63,172 bases of DNA from Bacillota bacterium (GTDB lineage: Bacteria > Bacillota > Clostridia > Lachnospirales > Lachnospiraceae). Shown here in pieces: positions 17,410 to 27,900 of this stretch; positions within the stretch are counted from its first letter, which is position 1; each line of letters starts with the position of its first letter. A model generated the notes under the pieces. That model was not told the DNA's origin and did no database searches. It was given only the letters and a program-made list of their open reading frames with translations. A program made the position numbers and the translations under genes. The stretch is from NCBI GenBank assembly GCA_023411225.1, contig JAEYPA010000169.1, positions 1-63,172 of the forward strand, written 5' to 3'.

Positions 17410-19791
17410 ATGTTTAAGGTAATGAAAAGAGATGGAGAGATTGCCGAGTTTAATCTGTCCAAGATCTCTAATGCAATTGCAAAGGCGTTTAACGCTACCT
17501 CAAAAATGTACAATGATGATATTATTAATCTGCTTGCACTGAGGGTTACTTCAGATTTTCAGGGAAAGGTTAAAGATGAAGAGGTATCTGTGGAGGATAT
17601 TCAGGATAGCGTAGAGCATGTTCTGGAGCAAACAGGGTATACCGATGTCGCAAAGGCATATATCTTATATCGTAAGAACCGTGAAAAAATACGTAATATG
17701 AATTCAACCATATTAGACTACAAGGAGATTGTTAATAGCTATGTGAAAGAAGAGGACTGGCGTGTAAAAGAGAACTCTACCGTTACCTATTCTGTAGGCG
17801 GATTGATTTTACATAATTCTGGCTCTATCACAGCGAATTACTGGCTGTCAGAAATCTATGATGAGGAGATTGCTAATGCCCATCGTAATGCAGATATACA
17901 TATACATGACTTATCTATGTTAACTGGCTATTGTGCAGGATGGTCTTTAAAGCAATTGATTAAAGAAGGATTAGGTGGAATTCCTGGAAAGATTACTTCC
18001 TCTCCAGCGTCACATCTATCTACTTTGTGTAACCAGATGGTGAATTTCCTTGGAATTATGCAGAATGAATGGGCAGGTGCTCAGGCATTTTCTTCCTTTG
18101 ACACCTATCTGGCACCATTCGTAAAGATTGATAATCTAACATATAAAGAAGTAAAGCAATGCATTCAATCCTTTATATACGGTGTGAATACTCCTAGTCG
18201 ATGGGGAACACAAGCGCCATTTTCTAATATTACCTTAGACTGGACCGTACCTGATGATCTGGCTAATCTACCATGTATTATTGGTGGAAAAGAGGTTGAC
18301 TTTACTTATAAGGATTGTAAGAGAGAAATGGATATGGTAAACAAAGCCTTTATTGAGATTATGGTAGAAGGCGATGCCAACGGACGTGGATTCCAGTATC
18401 CAATTCCTACTTACTCCATTACAAAAGACTTTGATTGGTCTGATACAGAGAACAATAGATTACTGTTTGAGATGACTTCCAAGTATGGAACTCCATATTT
18501 CTCAAACTATATTAACTCCGATATGGAACCAAGTGATGTACGTTCCATGTGTTGTCGTCTGCGTCTAGATCTTCGTGAGCTTCGTAAGAAGACAGGCGGC
18601 TTCTTTGGCTCAGGTGAAAGTACCGGTAGTGTAGGTGTAGTTACTATTAATATGCCAAGAATTGCTTATTTATCAAAGAGTGAGGAAGAGTTCTTCAACC
18701 GTTTGAATCGTCAGATGGATATAGCTGCACGCTCCCTTAATACCAAGCGTAGAGTAATTACTAAGCTTCTGAATGAAGGTTTATATCCATATACCAAACG
18801 TTACCTGGGTAGCTTTGATAATCATTTCTCCACCATTGGTTTGGTTGGAATGAATGAGGTTGGATTAAATGCCAGATGGCTATTAGCAGATATGACATCA
18901 CAAAAAACACAGGAATTCTCAAAGAAGGTATTAAATCATATGAGAGAGCGTCTCTCTGATTATCAGGTAGAATATGGTGATTTGTATAATCTGGAGGCAA
19001 CCCCTGCAGAATCTACTTCTTATCGATTGGCTAAGCATGACAAGAAGCGTTGGCCAGACATTCGTACAGCAGGAAATGAGGGAGATGCACCATACTACAC
19101 CAATAGCTCTCATTTACCAGTAGGCTACACAGAGGATGTCTTTGATGCTCTGGATATTCAGGATGAATTACAGACACTGTATACCTCCGGAACAGTATTC
19201 CATACCTTCCTTGGAGAGAAACTTCCTGATTGGAGTGCAGCGGCTAAATTGGTTCGTACTATTGCAAATAACTATAAACTTCCATACTATACGATATCTC
19301 CAACTTACTCTATCTGTAAGAACCACGGTTATTTGTCAGGTGAACAGTTTACATGTCCAATATGCGGAGAAAAAGCTGAGGTCTACAGTCGAATTACTGG
19401 ATATTATCGTCCTGTTCAAAACTGGAACGAAGGTAAAACCCAGGAGTATAAGAACCGTAAGGTATATAGTGTGAACCATTCTAGACCCATGTCTGATGTA
19501 ATTGGTGAGAAAATTGAAACCCCTACAATCCAGTTGGATCTAGGAGAAGAAGATACTAGTCGTCTCCTGTTTACGACAAAGACCTGCCCAAATTGTGCAG
19601 CAGCGAAGCAGTTATTGAAGAATGTGGACTATGTGCTGATTGATGCTGAAGAACAACCTGACATGGCAAGAAAATACGGCATTATGCAAGCTCCTGCATT
19701 GGTTGTTATTGAAAACGGAGAGGTAGAGAAATACGGCAATTTATCCAGAATTAAGGCATATCAGGAAGAAAACTTTCTGTGTATAAAATAA
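17410..19791 (+). CDS. nrdD: Anaerobic (class III) ribonucleoside-triphosphate reductase with C-terminal thioredoxin-like domain
   Basis: A 793-residue glycyl-radical enzyme that reduces NTPs to dNTPs without oxygen. Residues 1-90 form the allosteric ATP cone (FKVMKRDGEIAEFNLSKI). The finger-loop and active-site region is in the middle. Near the end come zinc cysteines (CKNHGYLSG...CPICG) and the radical site Gly664 in RITGYY. Unlike the classic ~700-residue NrdD, about 85 residues continue as a thioredoxin/glutaredoxin-like domain with CPNC (Cys726, Cys729) and a cis-proline QAPALVV, presumably a built-in reductant. The activase gene nrdG is not in the window. It has its own promoter and terminator. 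Confidence 0.95.
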   Translation: MFKVMKRDGEIAEFNLSKISNAIAKAFNATSKMYNDDIINLLALRVTSDFQGKVKDEEVSVEDIQDSVEHVLEQTGYTDVAKAYILYRKNREKIRNMNSTILDYKEIVNSYVKEEDWRVKENSTVTYSVGGLILHNSGSITANYWLSEIYDEEIANAHRNADIHIHDLSMLTGYCAGWSLKQLIKEGLGGIPGKITSSPASHLSTLCNQMVNFLGIMQNEWAGAQAFSSFDTYLAPFVKIDNLTYKEVKQCIQSFIYGVNTPSRWGTQAPFSNITLDWTVPDDLANLPCIIGGKEVDFTYKDCKREMDMVNKAFIEIMVEGDANGRGFQYPIPTYSITKDFDWSDTENNRLLFEMTSKYGTPYFSNYINSDMEPSDVRSMCCRLRLDLRELRKKTGGFFGSGESTGSVGVVTINMPRIAYLSKSEEEFFNRLNRQMDIAARSLNTKRRVITKLLNEGLYPYTKRYLGSFDNHFSTIGLVGMNEVGLNARWLLADMTSQKTQEFSKKVLNHMRERLSDYQVEYGDLYNLEATPAESTSYRLAKHDKKRWPDIRTAGNEGDAPYYTNSSHLPVGYTEDVFDALDIQDELQTLYTSGTVFHTFLGEKLPDWSAAAKLVRTIANNYKLPYYTISPTYSICKNHGYLSGEQFTCPICGEKAEVYSRITGYYRPVQNWNEGKTQEYKNRKVYSVNHSRPMSDVIGEKIETPTIQLDLGEEDTSRLLFTTKTCPNCAAAKQLLKNVDYVLIDAEEQPDMARKYGIMQAPALVVIENGEVEKYGNLSRIKAYQEENFLCIK

Positions 19792-19808
19792 AACTAGCAT
19801 AAACGATA

Positions 19809-19845
19809 TGGCTTCCCATGATTTTCTGGGAAGCCATTTTGTGTT
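19809..19845 (+). terminator. Intrinsic terminator after nrdD
   Basis: TGGCTTCCCA at 19809-19818 pairs perfectly with TGGGAAGCCA at 19827-19836, followed by TTTTGTGTT. Confidence 0.92.
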
Positions 19846-19976
19846 AAGGGCGAGCCAAGCATGTAGTGCTTGTATAACAGAAGAGGAATATATTACAAGA
19901 GGCTAGGATATGCCTTGCGTAAATGTCGGAAAAACGATAAAATAGAAAAAGAATGATAAGGAAGGATGAATCAAAT

Positions 19977-20822
19977 TTGAGTGTAGCAGATAAGATTTTT
20001 ATAGATATGTGTCAAGATATAATGCATAATGGTACAAGTACGGAAGGCGAAAAGGTACGTCCAAAATGGGAGGATGGCAGCTTTGCCTATACCATTAAGA
20101 GATTTGGTGTTGTGAATCGCTATGATTTATCTAAGGAATTCCCTGCTTTGACACTTCGTCGCACCGGAATCAAAAGTTGTATCGATGAACTTCTTTGGAT
20201 TTGGCAGAAAAAATCCAACAATATTAATGATCTCAATAGTCATATTTGGGATAGCTGGGCGGATGAAAATGGTTCCATTGGCAAGGCATATGGCTATCAA
20301 ATGGGAGTAAAACACGTATACAGGGAAGGTATGATGGACCAGGTAGATCGGGTGATTTATGACTTAAAGAACAATCCGTATAGCCGTAGAATTATGACTA
20401 ATATCTATGTACATCAGGATCTCCATGAGATGAATCTCTATCCATGTGCGTACAGCATGACCTTTAATGTAACAAAAGATCGAGATAGTGACAAGATGAG
20501 ATTAAATGCAATTCTAAATCAACGTTCTCAGGATGTTTTGGCAGCCAATAATTGGAATGTATGTCAGTATGCTACTCTTGTGCATATGTTTGCTCAGGTT
20601 TGTGGCTATGAAGTGGGAGAATTGGTGCATGTCATAGCAGATGCCCATATCTATGACCGCCACATCCCGATAGTTGAAGAGCTCATTAGTCGACCAACTT
20701 ATGATGCGCCAACCTTCTGGATGAATCCGGATATAAAAGATTTTTATGATTTTACTGTGGATGATTTCCGCTTGGATAACTATGTGACTGGACCACAGGT
20801 AAAGATACCGATTGCTGTGTAA
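19977..20822 (+). CDS. thyA: Thymidylate synthase
   Basis: Makes dTMP from dUMP using methylene-tetrahydrofolate. The nucleophile is the Cys of NLYPCAYSMTF, the dUMP-binding arginines are in NPYSRRIMTN, and QRSQDVLAANNWNVCQY and HIYDRHI are typical. About 281 residues. I prefer TTG 19977 because AAGGAAGG lies 10 nt upstream and the resulting start (MSVADKIFIDMC) matches related clostridial enzymes; ATG 19953 lacks a ribosome site. dfrA follows 12 nt downstream, which regenerates the folate cofactor oxidised by this reaction. Confidence 0.94.
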   Translation: MSVADKIFIDMCQDIMHNGTSTEGEKVRPKWEDGSFAYTIKRFGVVNRYDLSKEFPALTLRRTGIKSCIDELLWIWQKKSNNINDLNSHIWDSWADENGSIGKAYGYQMGVKHVYREGMMDQVDRVIYDLKNNPYSRRIMTNIYVHQDLHEMNLYPCAYSMTFNVTKDRDSDKMRLNAILNQRSQDVLAANNWNVCQYATLVHMFAQVCGYEVGELVHVIADAHIYDRHIPIVEELISRPTYDAPTFWMNPDIKDFYDFTVDDFRLDNYVTGPQVKIPIAV

Positions 20823-20834
20823 GGAGGAAATTTC

Positions 20835-21323
20835 ATGAATTTAATTGTTGCCGTAGATAATAATTGGGCAATTGGCTATAAAAATGAACTATTGGTACGA
20901 ATCCCTGCTGACCAGCGTTTCTTTCGTGAGACTACTACAGGAAAAGTAGTGATTATGGGAAGAAAGACCTTGGAATCTTTTCCACAAAAGCAGCCATTAA
21001 AGAATCGTACTAACATTGTGATTACAAAAGATAAGAACTACACCGTAAAAGATGCTATTGTCGTTCATAGCGTAGAGGAAGCCATTGAACAGGTGAAAGA
21101 TATTCCAACAGATCAGGTTTATGTCATTGGAGGAGCAAGTATTTATGAGCAAATGCTTCCGTTTTGCAAGGTTGCTCATGTTACAAAGATAGATTATGTC
21201 TATCAGGCAGATACCTATTTTCCTAATTTAGATAAAAACCCTGAATGGAAGCTAGTTGCAGACAGTGAGGAACAGACATATTATGATTTGGTGTATTATT
21301 TTAACCGATATGAAAGAGTATAG
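20835..21323 (+). CDS. dfrA: Dihydrofolate reductase
   Basis: A 162-residue NADPH-dependent enzyme that reduces dihydrofolate to tetrahydrofolate. Signatures are NNWAIGYKNELLVRIPADQRFF with the Ala-Ile active-site loop, the NADPH-binding VIMGRKTLESFP and VYVIGGASIYEQMLP, and a C-terminal beta strand ending YERV. The position normally holding the catalytic Asp/Glu carries D (PADQRFF). It forms an operon with thyA and starts after TAAGGAGG. Full length. Confidence 0.95.
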   Translation: MNLIVAVDNNWAIGYKNELLVRIPADQRFFRETTTGKVVIMGRKTLESFPQKQPLKNRTNIVITKDKNYTVKDAIVVHSVEEAIEQVKDIPTDQVYVIGGASIYEQMLPFCKVAHVTKIDYVYQADTYFPNLDKNPEWKLVADSEEQTYYDLVYYFNRYERV

Positions 21324-21333
21324 AGTTACATTG

Positions 21334-21370
21334 AAGAACCGTGGGGTGCATGCATCCACGGTTCTTTGCA
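21334..21370 (+). terminator. Terminator after thyA-dfrA
   Basis: AAGAACCGTGG at 21334-21344 pairs with CCACGGTTCTT at 21356-21366. The T-run is short (TTTG), so termination may be partial. Confidence 0.7.
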
Positions 21371-21405
21371 TATGATATATAGATTAATAGTTAAGAAGGA
21401 ATTCC

Positions 21406-22272
21406 ATGAAAAGGCAGGTTATTAAAAAAATAATTGGGATTGTTAGTTTTATTTTTATCTGCATTTCAATCTGTTATATAGTAGATCAGACATCTGTTGG
21501 CCGAGTAAGGTATCCAAAGACTTATGGAGAGTACGAAGAACAAAAAAACACATGGAACCAAGAGGAAAGCCAAGATGTCACTGCTATGGAGGGAGAGAAT
21601 AAAGAGGCTGCAAGGGATGCTGATGTTGAGAAAAAGGAACTTACGAAGACTGCTTTTCTGACCTTTGACGATGGACCGAGTAAAAATACAGAGAAGGTAC
21701 TAGAAATTCTTGATAAATACCAGATTAAAGCAAGCTTTTTTATAGTGGCCCAAGAGATCACACCGGAACGAGAAGCATTAGTAAAGCGTATGATAGAAGA
21801 AGGGCATGTTGTTGGAATACATACTTATAATCATAACTATAAGAAGATATATAAATCCAAGCAAAGTTGTTTGGAGGATATATTAAAATCCAGTGAGCGC
21901 ATTGAAGAGGCAACAGGGATTACACCTAAGTATTATCGTTTTCCTTATGGAAGTGCCAACTGCTACATTTCGGGTTTTTGTAACGACATCATTGAGGAAT
22001 TGAATAATAGAAACATTCAGTATATCGATTGGAATGTAACAGGGGAAGATGCCATAGGGAAGCCAACCAGTTACTCCATTATGAAGAATATTCGCAGCTT
22101 TGACAGATATATGGAACCAGTGATTCTGCTTCATGATGGACAGTCTAATGGACTGACCGCAAAGGTATTGCCTCAAATTATAGAAAAGATTAAGAAAGCA
22201 GGCTATGGATTTGGTACCATTGACCAGAGAAGTAAACCGTATCAATGGTCACATAGTTGGAAGAAAAATTGA
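21406..22272 (+). CDS. Membrane-anchored polysaccharide deacetylase (NodB/PgdA-like)
   Basis: A 288-residue protein with an N-terminal membrane anchor or uncleaved signal (residues 8-26), a charged linker and a CE4 NodB domain. Motif 1 TFDDGPSKNT, motif 2 HTYNHNY with the two metal histidines, motif 3 RFPYGS and motif 5 LLHDG are present, so a metal-dependent N-deacetylase acting on peptidoglycan or another amino-sugar polymer outside the membrane is expected. The gene follows the dfrA terminator and precedes a SleC-like gene, so a cell-wall or spore-cortex role is possible but not shown. Confidence 0.88.
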   Translation: MKRQVIKKIIGIVSFIFICISICYIVDQTSVGRVRYPKTYGEYEEQKNTWNQEESQDVTAMEGENKEAARDADVEKKELTKTAFLTFDDGPSKNTEKVLEILDKYQIKASFFIVAQEITPEREALVKRMIEEGHVVGIHTYNHNYKKIYKSKQSCLEDILKSSERIEEATGITPKYYRFPYGSANCYISGFCNDIIEELNNRNIQYIDWNVTGEDAIGKPTSYSIMKNIRSFDRYMEPVILLHDGQSNGLTAKVLPQIIEKIKKAGYGFGTIDQRSKPYQWSHSWKKN

Positions 22273-22354
22273 CCGTTGTTGAACTTGAAGCTTTCATGGA
22301 ACATTATAAATTTCCTATCATAAAATATAATAAAATATAAGAATCGGGGTAGTT

Positions 22355-23626
22355 ATGAGAAAAGATATAGTTTACCCAGCTGAACTTGGGGTTCAGTCTT
22401 TTGGTAGATTTCGTGCAGATGTTACATCTATTCTTGCATCCAGACCATTAGAGGGAGCTACCGTTAGTATCAGTAGTACCAGTGACCCTGGTAGGGTAAT
22501 AGAAGAATTACTGACAGATAACATAGGTCGTACAGGGGAAGTGGAGTTACCGGCTCCTAATATTGATTATAGTATGGAACCATCTGACGTACAGCCATAT
22601 AGCGAATATAATGTTACGGTTTCTATACCGGGATTTGAAACAGTGAAGATAGATGGGGTACAGGTTCTTCCTACAATTACAGCCATACAGAATTTTTCTC
22701 TCATACCAATTAATAACGCTGTAGGAGAAAGTGAGGAATTATTTACGATAGGCCCTAATGTACTATTGGGTGATTATCCACCTAAAATCGCAGAGGCGGA
22801 GATAAAGCCAGTGAATGAAACCGGTGAAATCGTATTAAGTAAGGTGGTAATTCCAGAATTTATTGTAGTCCACAATGGACCACCTAAAGACACTAGTGCC
22901 AAGAATTACTACGTGAAGTATAAAGACTATATTAAAAATGTAGCCTCCTCTGAAATCTATGCTACCTGGCCGGAGGCAACTATACAGGCCAATGTACTGG
23001 CAATCCAATCATTTACTCTGAATAGGGTATACACAGAGTGGTACCGGAATAAAGGTTATAGCTTTACAATTACATCGTCAACAGCATATGATCATAAGTT
23101 TATACCTGAGAGGAATTTCTTTGATACCATATCAGAAGTAGTGGATATAATATTTGCTAATTATCTGTCTTTTCCAGATGTGAGACAGCCAATTCTTACC
23201 CAATATTGCGATGGTAGGAATGTAACCTGTCCAAACTGGATGACACAGTGGGGTTCCAAATATCTTGGTGATCAAGGCTACACACCAATTGAAATTCTTC
23301 GTAATTTCTATGGTAACACTATGTTTATTAATACGGCAGAGGAAGTGGCAGGAGTTCCATTGTCTTGGCCTGGGTCACCGTTAGAGATTGGCTCTGTCGG
23401 TGAGAAAGTAAGGCAACTCCAAAATCAGCTAAATGTGATTTCGAGAGGGTATCCTTTGATTCCGAAGATAGCTGAGGACGGAAAATATGGAGAAAAGACA
23501 GCAGAAGCAGTTTCTGTCTTTCAGAAGATATTTAATTTGCCAGAGACCGGAACGGTTGATTTTGCTACCTGGTATAAAATAAGTGAGATATTTGTTGGGG
23601 TAAGTAGAATTGCAGAGTTAACTTAA
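22355..23626 (+). CDS. sleC: SleC-like spore cortex-lytic enzyme
   Basis: A 423-residue protein. The N-terminal ~180 residues are beta-rich, with LEGATVSISST resembling a carboxypeptidase-like fold, comparable to the pre-pro part of SleC. Residues about 200-335 resemble the SpoIID-like lytic transglycosylase part of SleC: EATIQANVLAIQSFTLNRV, TSSTAYDHKF and TQYCDGRNVTCPNW. The C-terminal ~75 residues are a peptidoglycan-binding domain (GEKVRQLQNQLN...DGKYGEKTAEAVSVFQ). SleC is activated by Csp proteases during germination and degrades spore cortex; a Csp-like protease is at 3054. No signal peptide is seen. Clostridia often have several such paralogs. Confidence 0.72.
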   Translation: MRKDIVYPAELGVQSFGRFRADVTSILASRPLEGATVSISSTSDPGRVIEELLTDNIGRTGEVELPAPNIDYSMEPSDVQPYSEYNVTVSIPGFETVKIDGVQVLPTITAIQNFSLIPINNAVGESEELFTIGPNVLLGDYPPKIAEAEIKPVNETGEIVLSKVVIPEFIVVHNGPPKDTSAKNYYVKYKDYIKNVASSEIYATWPEATIQANVLAIQSFTLNRVYTEWYRNKGYSFTITSSTAYDHKFIPERNFFDTISEVVDIIFANYLSFPDVRQPILTQYCDGRNVTCPNWMTQWGSKYLGDQGYTPIEILRNFYGNTMFINTAEEVAGVPLSWPGSPLEIGSVGEKVRQLQNQLNVISRGYPLIPKIAEDGKYGEKTAEAVSVFQKIFNLPETGTVDFATWYKISEIFVGVSRIAELT

Positions 23627-23638
23627 TATTCTTAACTA

Positions 23639-23692
23639 AAAAGTAGCCATTTTCTAGTAATCATTTAAAGAAAATGTCTACTTTTTCTTTTC
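23639..23692 (+). terminator. Intrinsic terminator after the SleC-like gene
   Basis: AAAAGTAGCCATTTTC at 23639-23654 pairs with GAAAATGTCTACTTTT at 23670-23685 (one mismatch), followed by TTCTTTTC. Confidence 0.85.
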
Positions 23693-23867
23693 TAAAAAAA
23701 CTTCTTGCCATATAAATGGACTTATGATAAACTTATGACAATTTAGGATTAAAGCATATTGTAAAAAGAGAACCCGAGTGTTGAATGTTGGTGTGTATTC
23801 TTTTTTTTTGTGTATTTTTCTGAATTCGAAAGAAAATCAAAAGAAAAAGAAAGGAATAGGTGGATTT

Positions 23868-24971
23868 ATGAAAGCATTTCTAATACTAGAAGATGGAACC
23901 ACATTTGTAGGAAATAGTATCGGCGCTAACCGTGAAGTCATAAGTGAGATAGTCTTTAACACTTCTATGACAGGCTATTTGGAGGTACTGACAGATCCTA
24001 GCTATGCAGGCCAGGCAGTCGTAATGACTTACCCGCTGATCGGAAATTACGGAGTGTGCTATGAGGATACAGAGTCTCAAAAAGCATGGCCAGATGGATA
24101 TATTGTACGAGAAATAGCCAGACGGGGAAGCAACTTTAGAAACGAAGATAGTATTGAGAATTTTCTAATTACCAATGATATTCCTGGAATCGCAGGTATC
24201 GATACGAGAGCTTTAACAAAGCTGCTTCGGGAAAAGGGTACTATGAATGGAATGATTACTACCAATGAGAACTATAAATTAGACGAGGTGTTAGAGAAAA
24301 TCCATCATTACCGTGTGACCAAGGTTGTTAATAAGGTGAGCTGTAAAGAGGTTAAGACCTACAAAGCAGGTGACTTAGGTACAAAGCAGGTAGAAGCCAA
24401 TGGATTTAAGGTTGCTTTAATGGACCTAGGCTCTAAGAAAAACATTGTAAGATGTCTCTTAAAGAGAGGTTGTCAGGTAACCGTTTATCCAGCTATGACT
24501 AAAGCAGAGGATATTATTGCAGATGCACCTGATGGCATAATGCTTAGTAACGGACCTGGTGATCCTGCGGAATGTGTTGAAATCATTGAAGAAATTAAGA
24601 AATTATATAATACAGACATTCCAATCTTTGCGATATGTCTAGGACACCAACTTATGGCATTAGCTAATGGAGCAAAAACCCATAAGATGAAATACGGTCA
24701 CAGAGGTGCTAATCATCCTGTCAAGGATCTAAGTACAGGAAGAGTATACATCTCTTCACAGAATCACGGTTATGTAGTAGATGGTGAGAGCCTAGATACC
24801 TCTCTTGCAGAGACCAGCTTTATCAATGTAAATGATAAGACGGTGGAGGGACTTCATTATCTGAATAAAAATGTATTTACCGTTCAGTTCCATCCCGAGG
24901 CCTCAGCAGGACCTCAGGATTCTGAGTTCCTATTTGACCGATTTATTCATATGATGGAGGTGTGTAAATAA
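23868..24971 (+). CDS. carA: Carbamoyl-phosphate synthase, small (glutaminase) subunit
   Basis: A 367-residue subunit that hydrolyses glutamine and passes ammonia to CarB for carbamoyl phosphate used in pyrimidine and arginine synthesis. N-terminal signature KAFLILEDGTTF and FNTSMTGYLEVLTDPSYAGQ; C-terminal class I amidotransferase with nucleophile Cys in FAICLGHQLMA and His/Glu in QFHPEAS. ATG 23868 follows AGGTGG and matches family starts; the frame from 23778 adds 30 unlikely residues. The stop codon shares one base with the carB start. No pyrimidine attenuator or ARG box is recognised upstream. Confidence 0.96.
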   Translation: MKAFLILEDGTTFVGNSIGANREVISEIVFNTSMTGYLEVLTDPSYAGQAVVMTYPLIGNYGVCYEDTESQKAWPDGYIVREIARRGSNFRNEDSIENFLITNDIPGIAGIDTRALTKLLREKGTMNGMITTNENYKLDEVLEKIHHYRVTKVVNKVSCKEVKTYKAGDLGTKQVEANGFKVALMDLGSKKNIVRCLLKRGCQVTVYPAMTKAEDIIADAPDGIMLSNGPGDPAECVEIIEEIKKLYNTDIPIFAICLGHQLMALANGAKTHKMKYGHRGANHPVKDLSTGRVYISSQNHGYVVDGESLDTSLAETSFINVNDKTVEGLHYLNKNVFTVQFHPEASAGPQDSEFLFDRFIHMMEVCK

Positions 24972-27900
24972 TGCCAAAGATTGAAAGTATCCGAAAAGTA
25001 TTAGTAATAGGTTCTGGACCTATTGTAATCGGCCAGGCGGCTGAGTTTGACTATGCAGGTACACAGGCCTGTCGTTCCTTAAAGGAAGAGGGCATCGAGG
25101 TTGTACTTGTTAACTCCAATCCTGCTACCATTATGACAGACAGGGATATCGCAGATGAAGTATATATAGAACCACTTACTACAGATGTTGTAAAACAGTT
25201 GATTTTAAAAGAGAAGCCAGATAGCGTACTTCCAACCCTTGGCGGCCAGGCAGCCTTAAATATCGCTATGGAATTAGAGGAGAGTGGCTTCCTTCGTGAA
25301 AATGATGTAAACCTCATTGGTACTACTTCTGAAACAATTAAGAAGGCAGAAGACCGTCTAGAATTCAAAAACACTATGGAGAAAATCGGGGAACCGGTTG
25401 CAGCCAGTCTTGTAGTAAATACTGTAGAGGATGCCATCGCCTTTGCGGCAACGATAGGGTATCCAGTCGTAATCCGTCCTGCATACACCCTTGGTGGAAG
25501 CGGTGGTGGTATCGCTAACAATCCAACTGAATTAGAAGATATTTGTTCCAACGGACTTCGCTTAAGTCGTGTAGGTCAGTGCCTCATAGAAAGATGCATA
25601 GCCGGCTGGAAGGAAATTGAATATGAAGTAATGCGAGATAGTGCCGGAAACTGTATTACCGTCTGTAATATGGAGAATCTGGATCCAGTTGGTGTACACA
25701 CAGGAGATAGTATTGTTGTAGCACCTTCTCAAACTTTAACGGATAAGGATCATCAGATGCTTCGAACCTCTGCCCTCAATATCATCAGTGAGTTAAATAT
25801 TACTGGTGGATGTAATGTGCAGTATGCGCTAAATCCAGACTCCTTTGAGTACTGTGTTATCGAAGTAAATCCACGTGTAAGTCGTTCCTCTGCTCTTGCA
25901 AGTAAGGCTACCGGATACCCAATCGCCAAAGTTGCTGCAAAGATTGCTCTTGGATACACTTTAGACGAGATTAAAAATGCTATTACTGGAAAAACCTATG
26001 CAAGTTTTGAACCTGCGCTAGATTACTGTGTAGTGAAGATACCAAGGTTGCCATTTGATAAATTTATTATGGCGAAGAGAACACTTACTACTCAGATGAA
26101 GGCTACCGGTGAGGTTATGAGCATCTGTAACAATTTTGAAGGCGCTCTTATGAAAGCCCTTCGTTCTTTGGAACAGCATGTAGATAGCTTAATTACTACA
26201 GAATATGACGACTTAACTGAGGAAGATATAATCGAAAAGCTTCATGTGATTGATGATAGAAGAATCTTCGTTATTGCAGAGGCCATAAGAAGAGGCATTT
26301 CCTACGATGTAATCAATAATATTACGAAAATAGATATCTGGTTTATCGATAAGATAGCTATCCTGGTAGAAATGGAGCAAAGGCTTAGATCAGAAGAACT
26401 TACTCCTGAGTTACTTATGGAAGCAAAGAGACTTGAATTCCCAGATAAGGTTATTGCCCTGTTGACAGGTAAACAGGAAGCTGAAGTTAAGGCAGCTCGT
26501 TATGAAAATGAGATTATCAAAGCCTTTAAGATAGTAGACACCTGCGCAGCAGAGTTTGAAGCTAGCACACCATATTATTATGGATGTTTTGGAAGCTTCG
26601 ATGAAGTAAACCCAGAATCAGAAAAGGAAAAGGTTCTGGTACTTGGCAGCGGACCGATTCGAATCGGACAAGGGATCGAATTCGACTACTGTTCCGTACA
26701 TGCTACTTGGGCATTAAAGAATGCGGGATATGAAACAATTATTGTAAATAATAATCCAGAGACTGTAAGTACCGACTTTGATATTGCTGACAAGCTGTAT
26801 TTTGAACCACTTACTCCAGAAGATGTAGAGAATATTGTCCGTTTGGAAAAACCAGTGGGAGCGGTGGTGCAGTTCGGTGGACAAACAGCCATTAAGCTTA
26901 CAGAAAGTCTTATGAAAATGGGCGTAAAGATACTTGGAACCTCCGCTGAGAACGTGGACGCAGCAGAAGATCGTGAGCTTTTTGATGAGATTTTAGAGGA
27001 GTGCTGCATTAAAAGACCACAGGGAAGAACTGTATTTACTACGGAGGAGGCTCTTGCAGCTGCTAATGAGCTGGGATATCCAGTTTTAGTTCGTCCATCC
27101 TATGTGCTTGGTGGTCAAGGCATGCAGATTGCCATATCTGATGAAGATGTCAAAGAATTTATGAGCATTATTAACCGTCATTTACAGGAACATCCAATTC
27201 TGGTTGATAAATACCTGATGGGTAAGGAAGTGGAAGTAGATGCTGTATGTGATGGAGAGGACATCGTTATTCCTGGTATTATGGAACATGTGGAGAGGGC
27301 TGGTATTCACTCTGGAGATAGCATTAGTGTATACCCAACTCAGAACGTTTCTGACAAATGCAAACGTGTTATTGAGGATTATACAAAGAAGCTGGCGAAA
27401 AGTCTTCATGTAATAGGTCTGATTAACATCCAGTTTATTATCTATCAGGAAGAGGTTTATGTCATTGAGGTAAATCCTCGTTCCAGCCGTACCGTGCCAT
27501 ATATCAGTAAGGTAACCGGAATTCCGATTGTAGACTTGGCTTCCAGGGTGATTCTAGGAGAAAAGCTTCGTGATATGGGATATACCCCAGGTTTACAACC
27601 AGAAAGTAAATACATTGCTGTGAAGATGCCTGTATTCTCCTTTGAAAAACTTCGTGGTGCTGACATCAGCTTGGGACCTGAGATGAAATCTACTGGAGAA
27701 TGTCTTGGTATCTCAGAGGATTTCCATGAAGCCTTATATAAAGCGTTCTTAGGTGCAGGAATGAATCTTCCAAAGCATAAGAAAATGATTATTACGGTTA
27801 AGGATTCAGATAAATTGGAAGCAGTTCAGGTAGGAAAAAGATTTAAAGCCTTGGGCTATGATATCTTTGCAACCAGAAGTACAGCAAGAGTGTTAAATGC

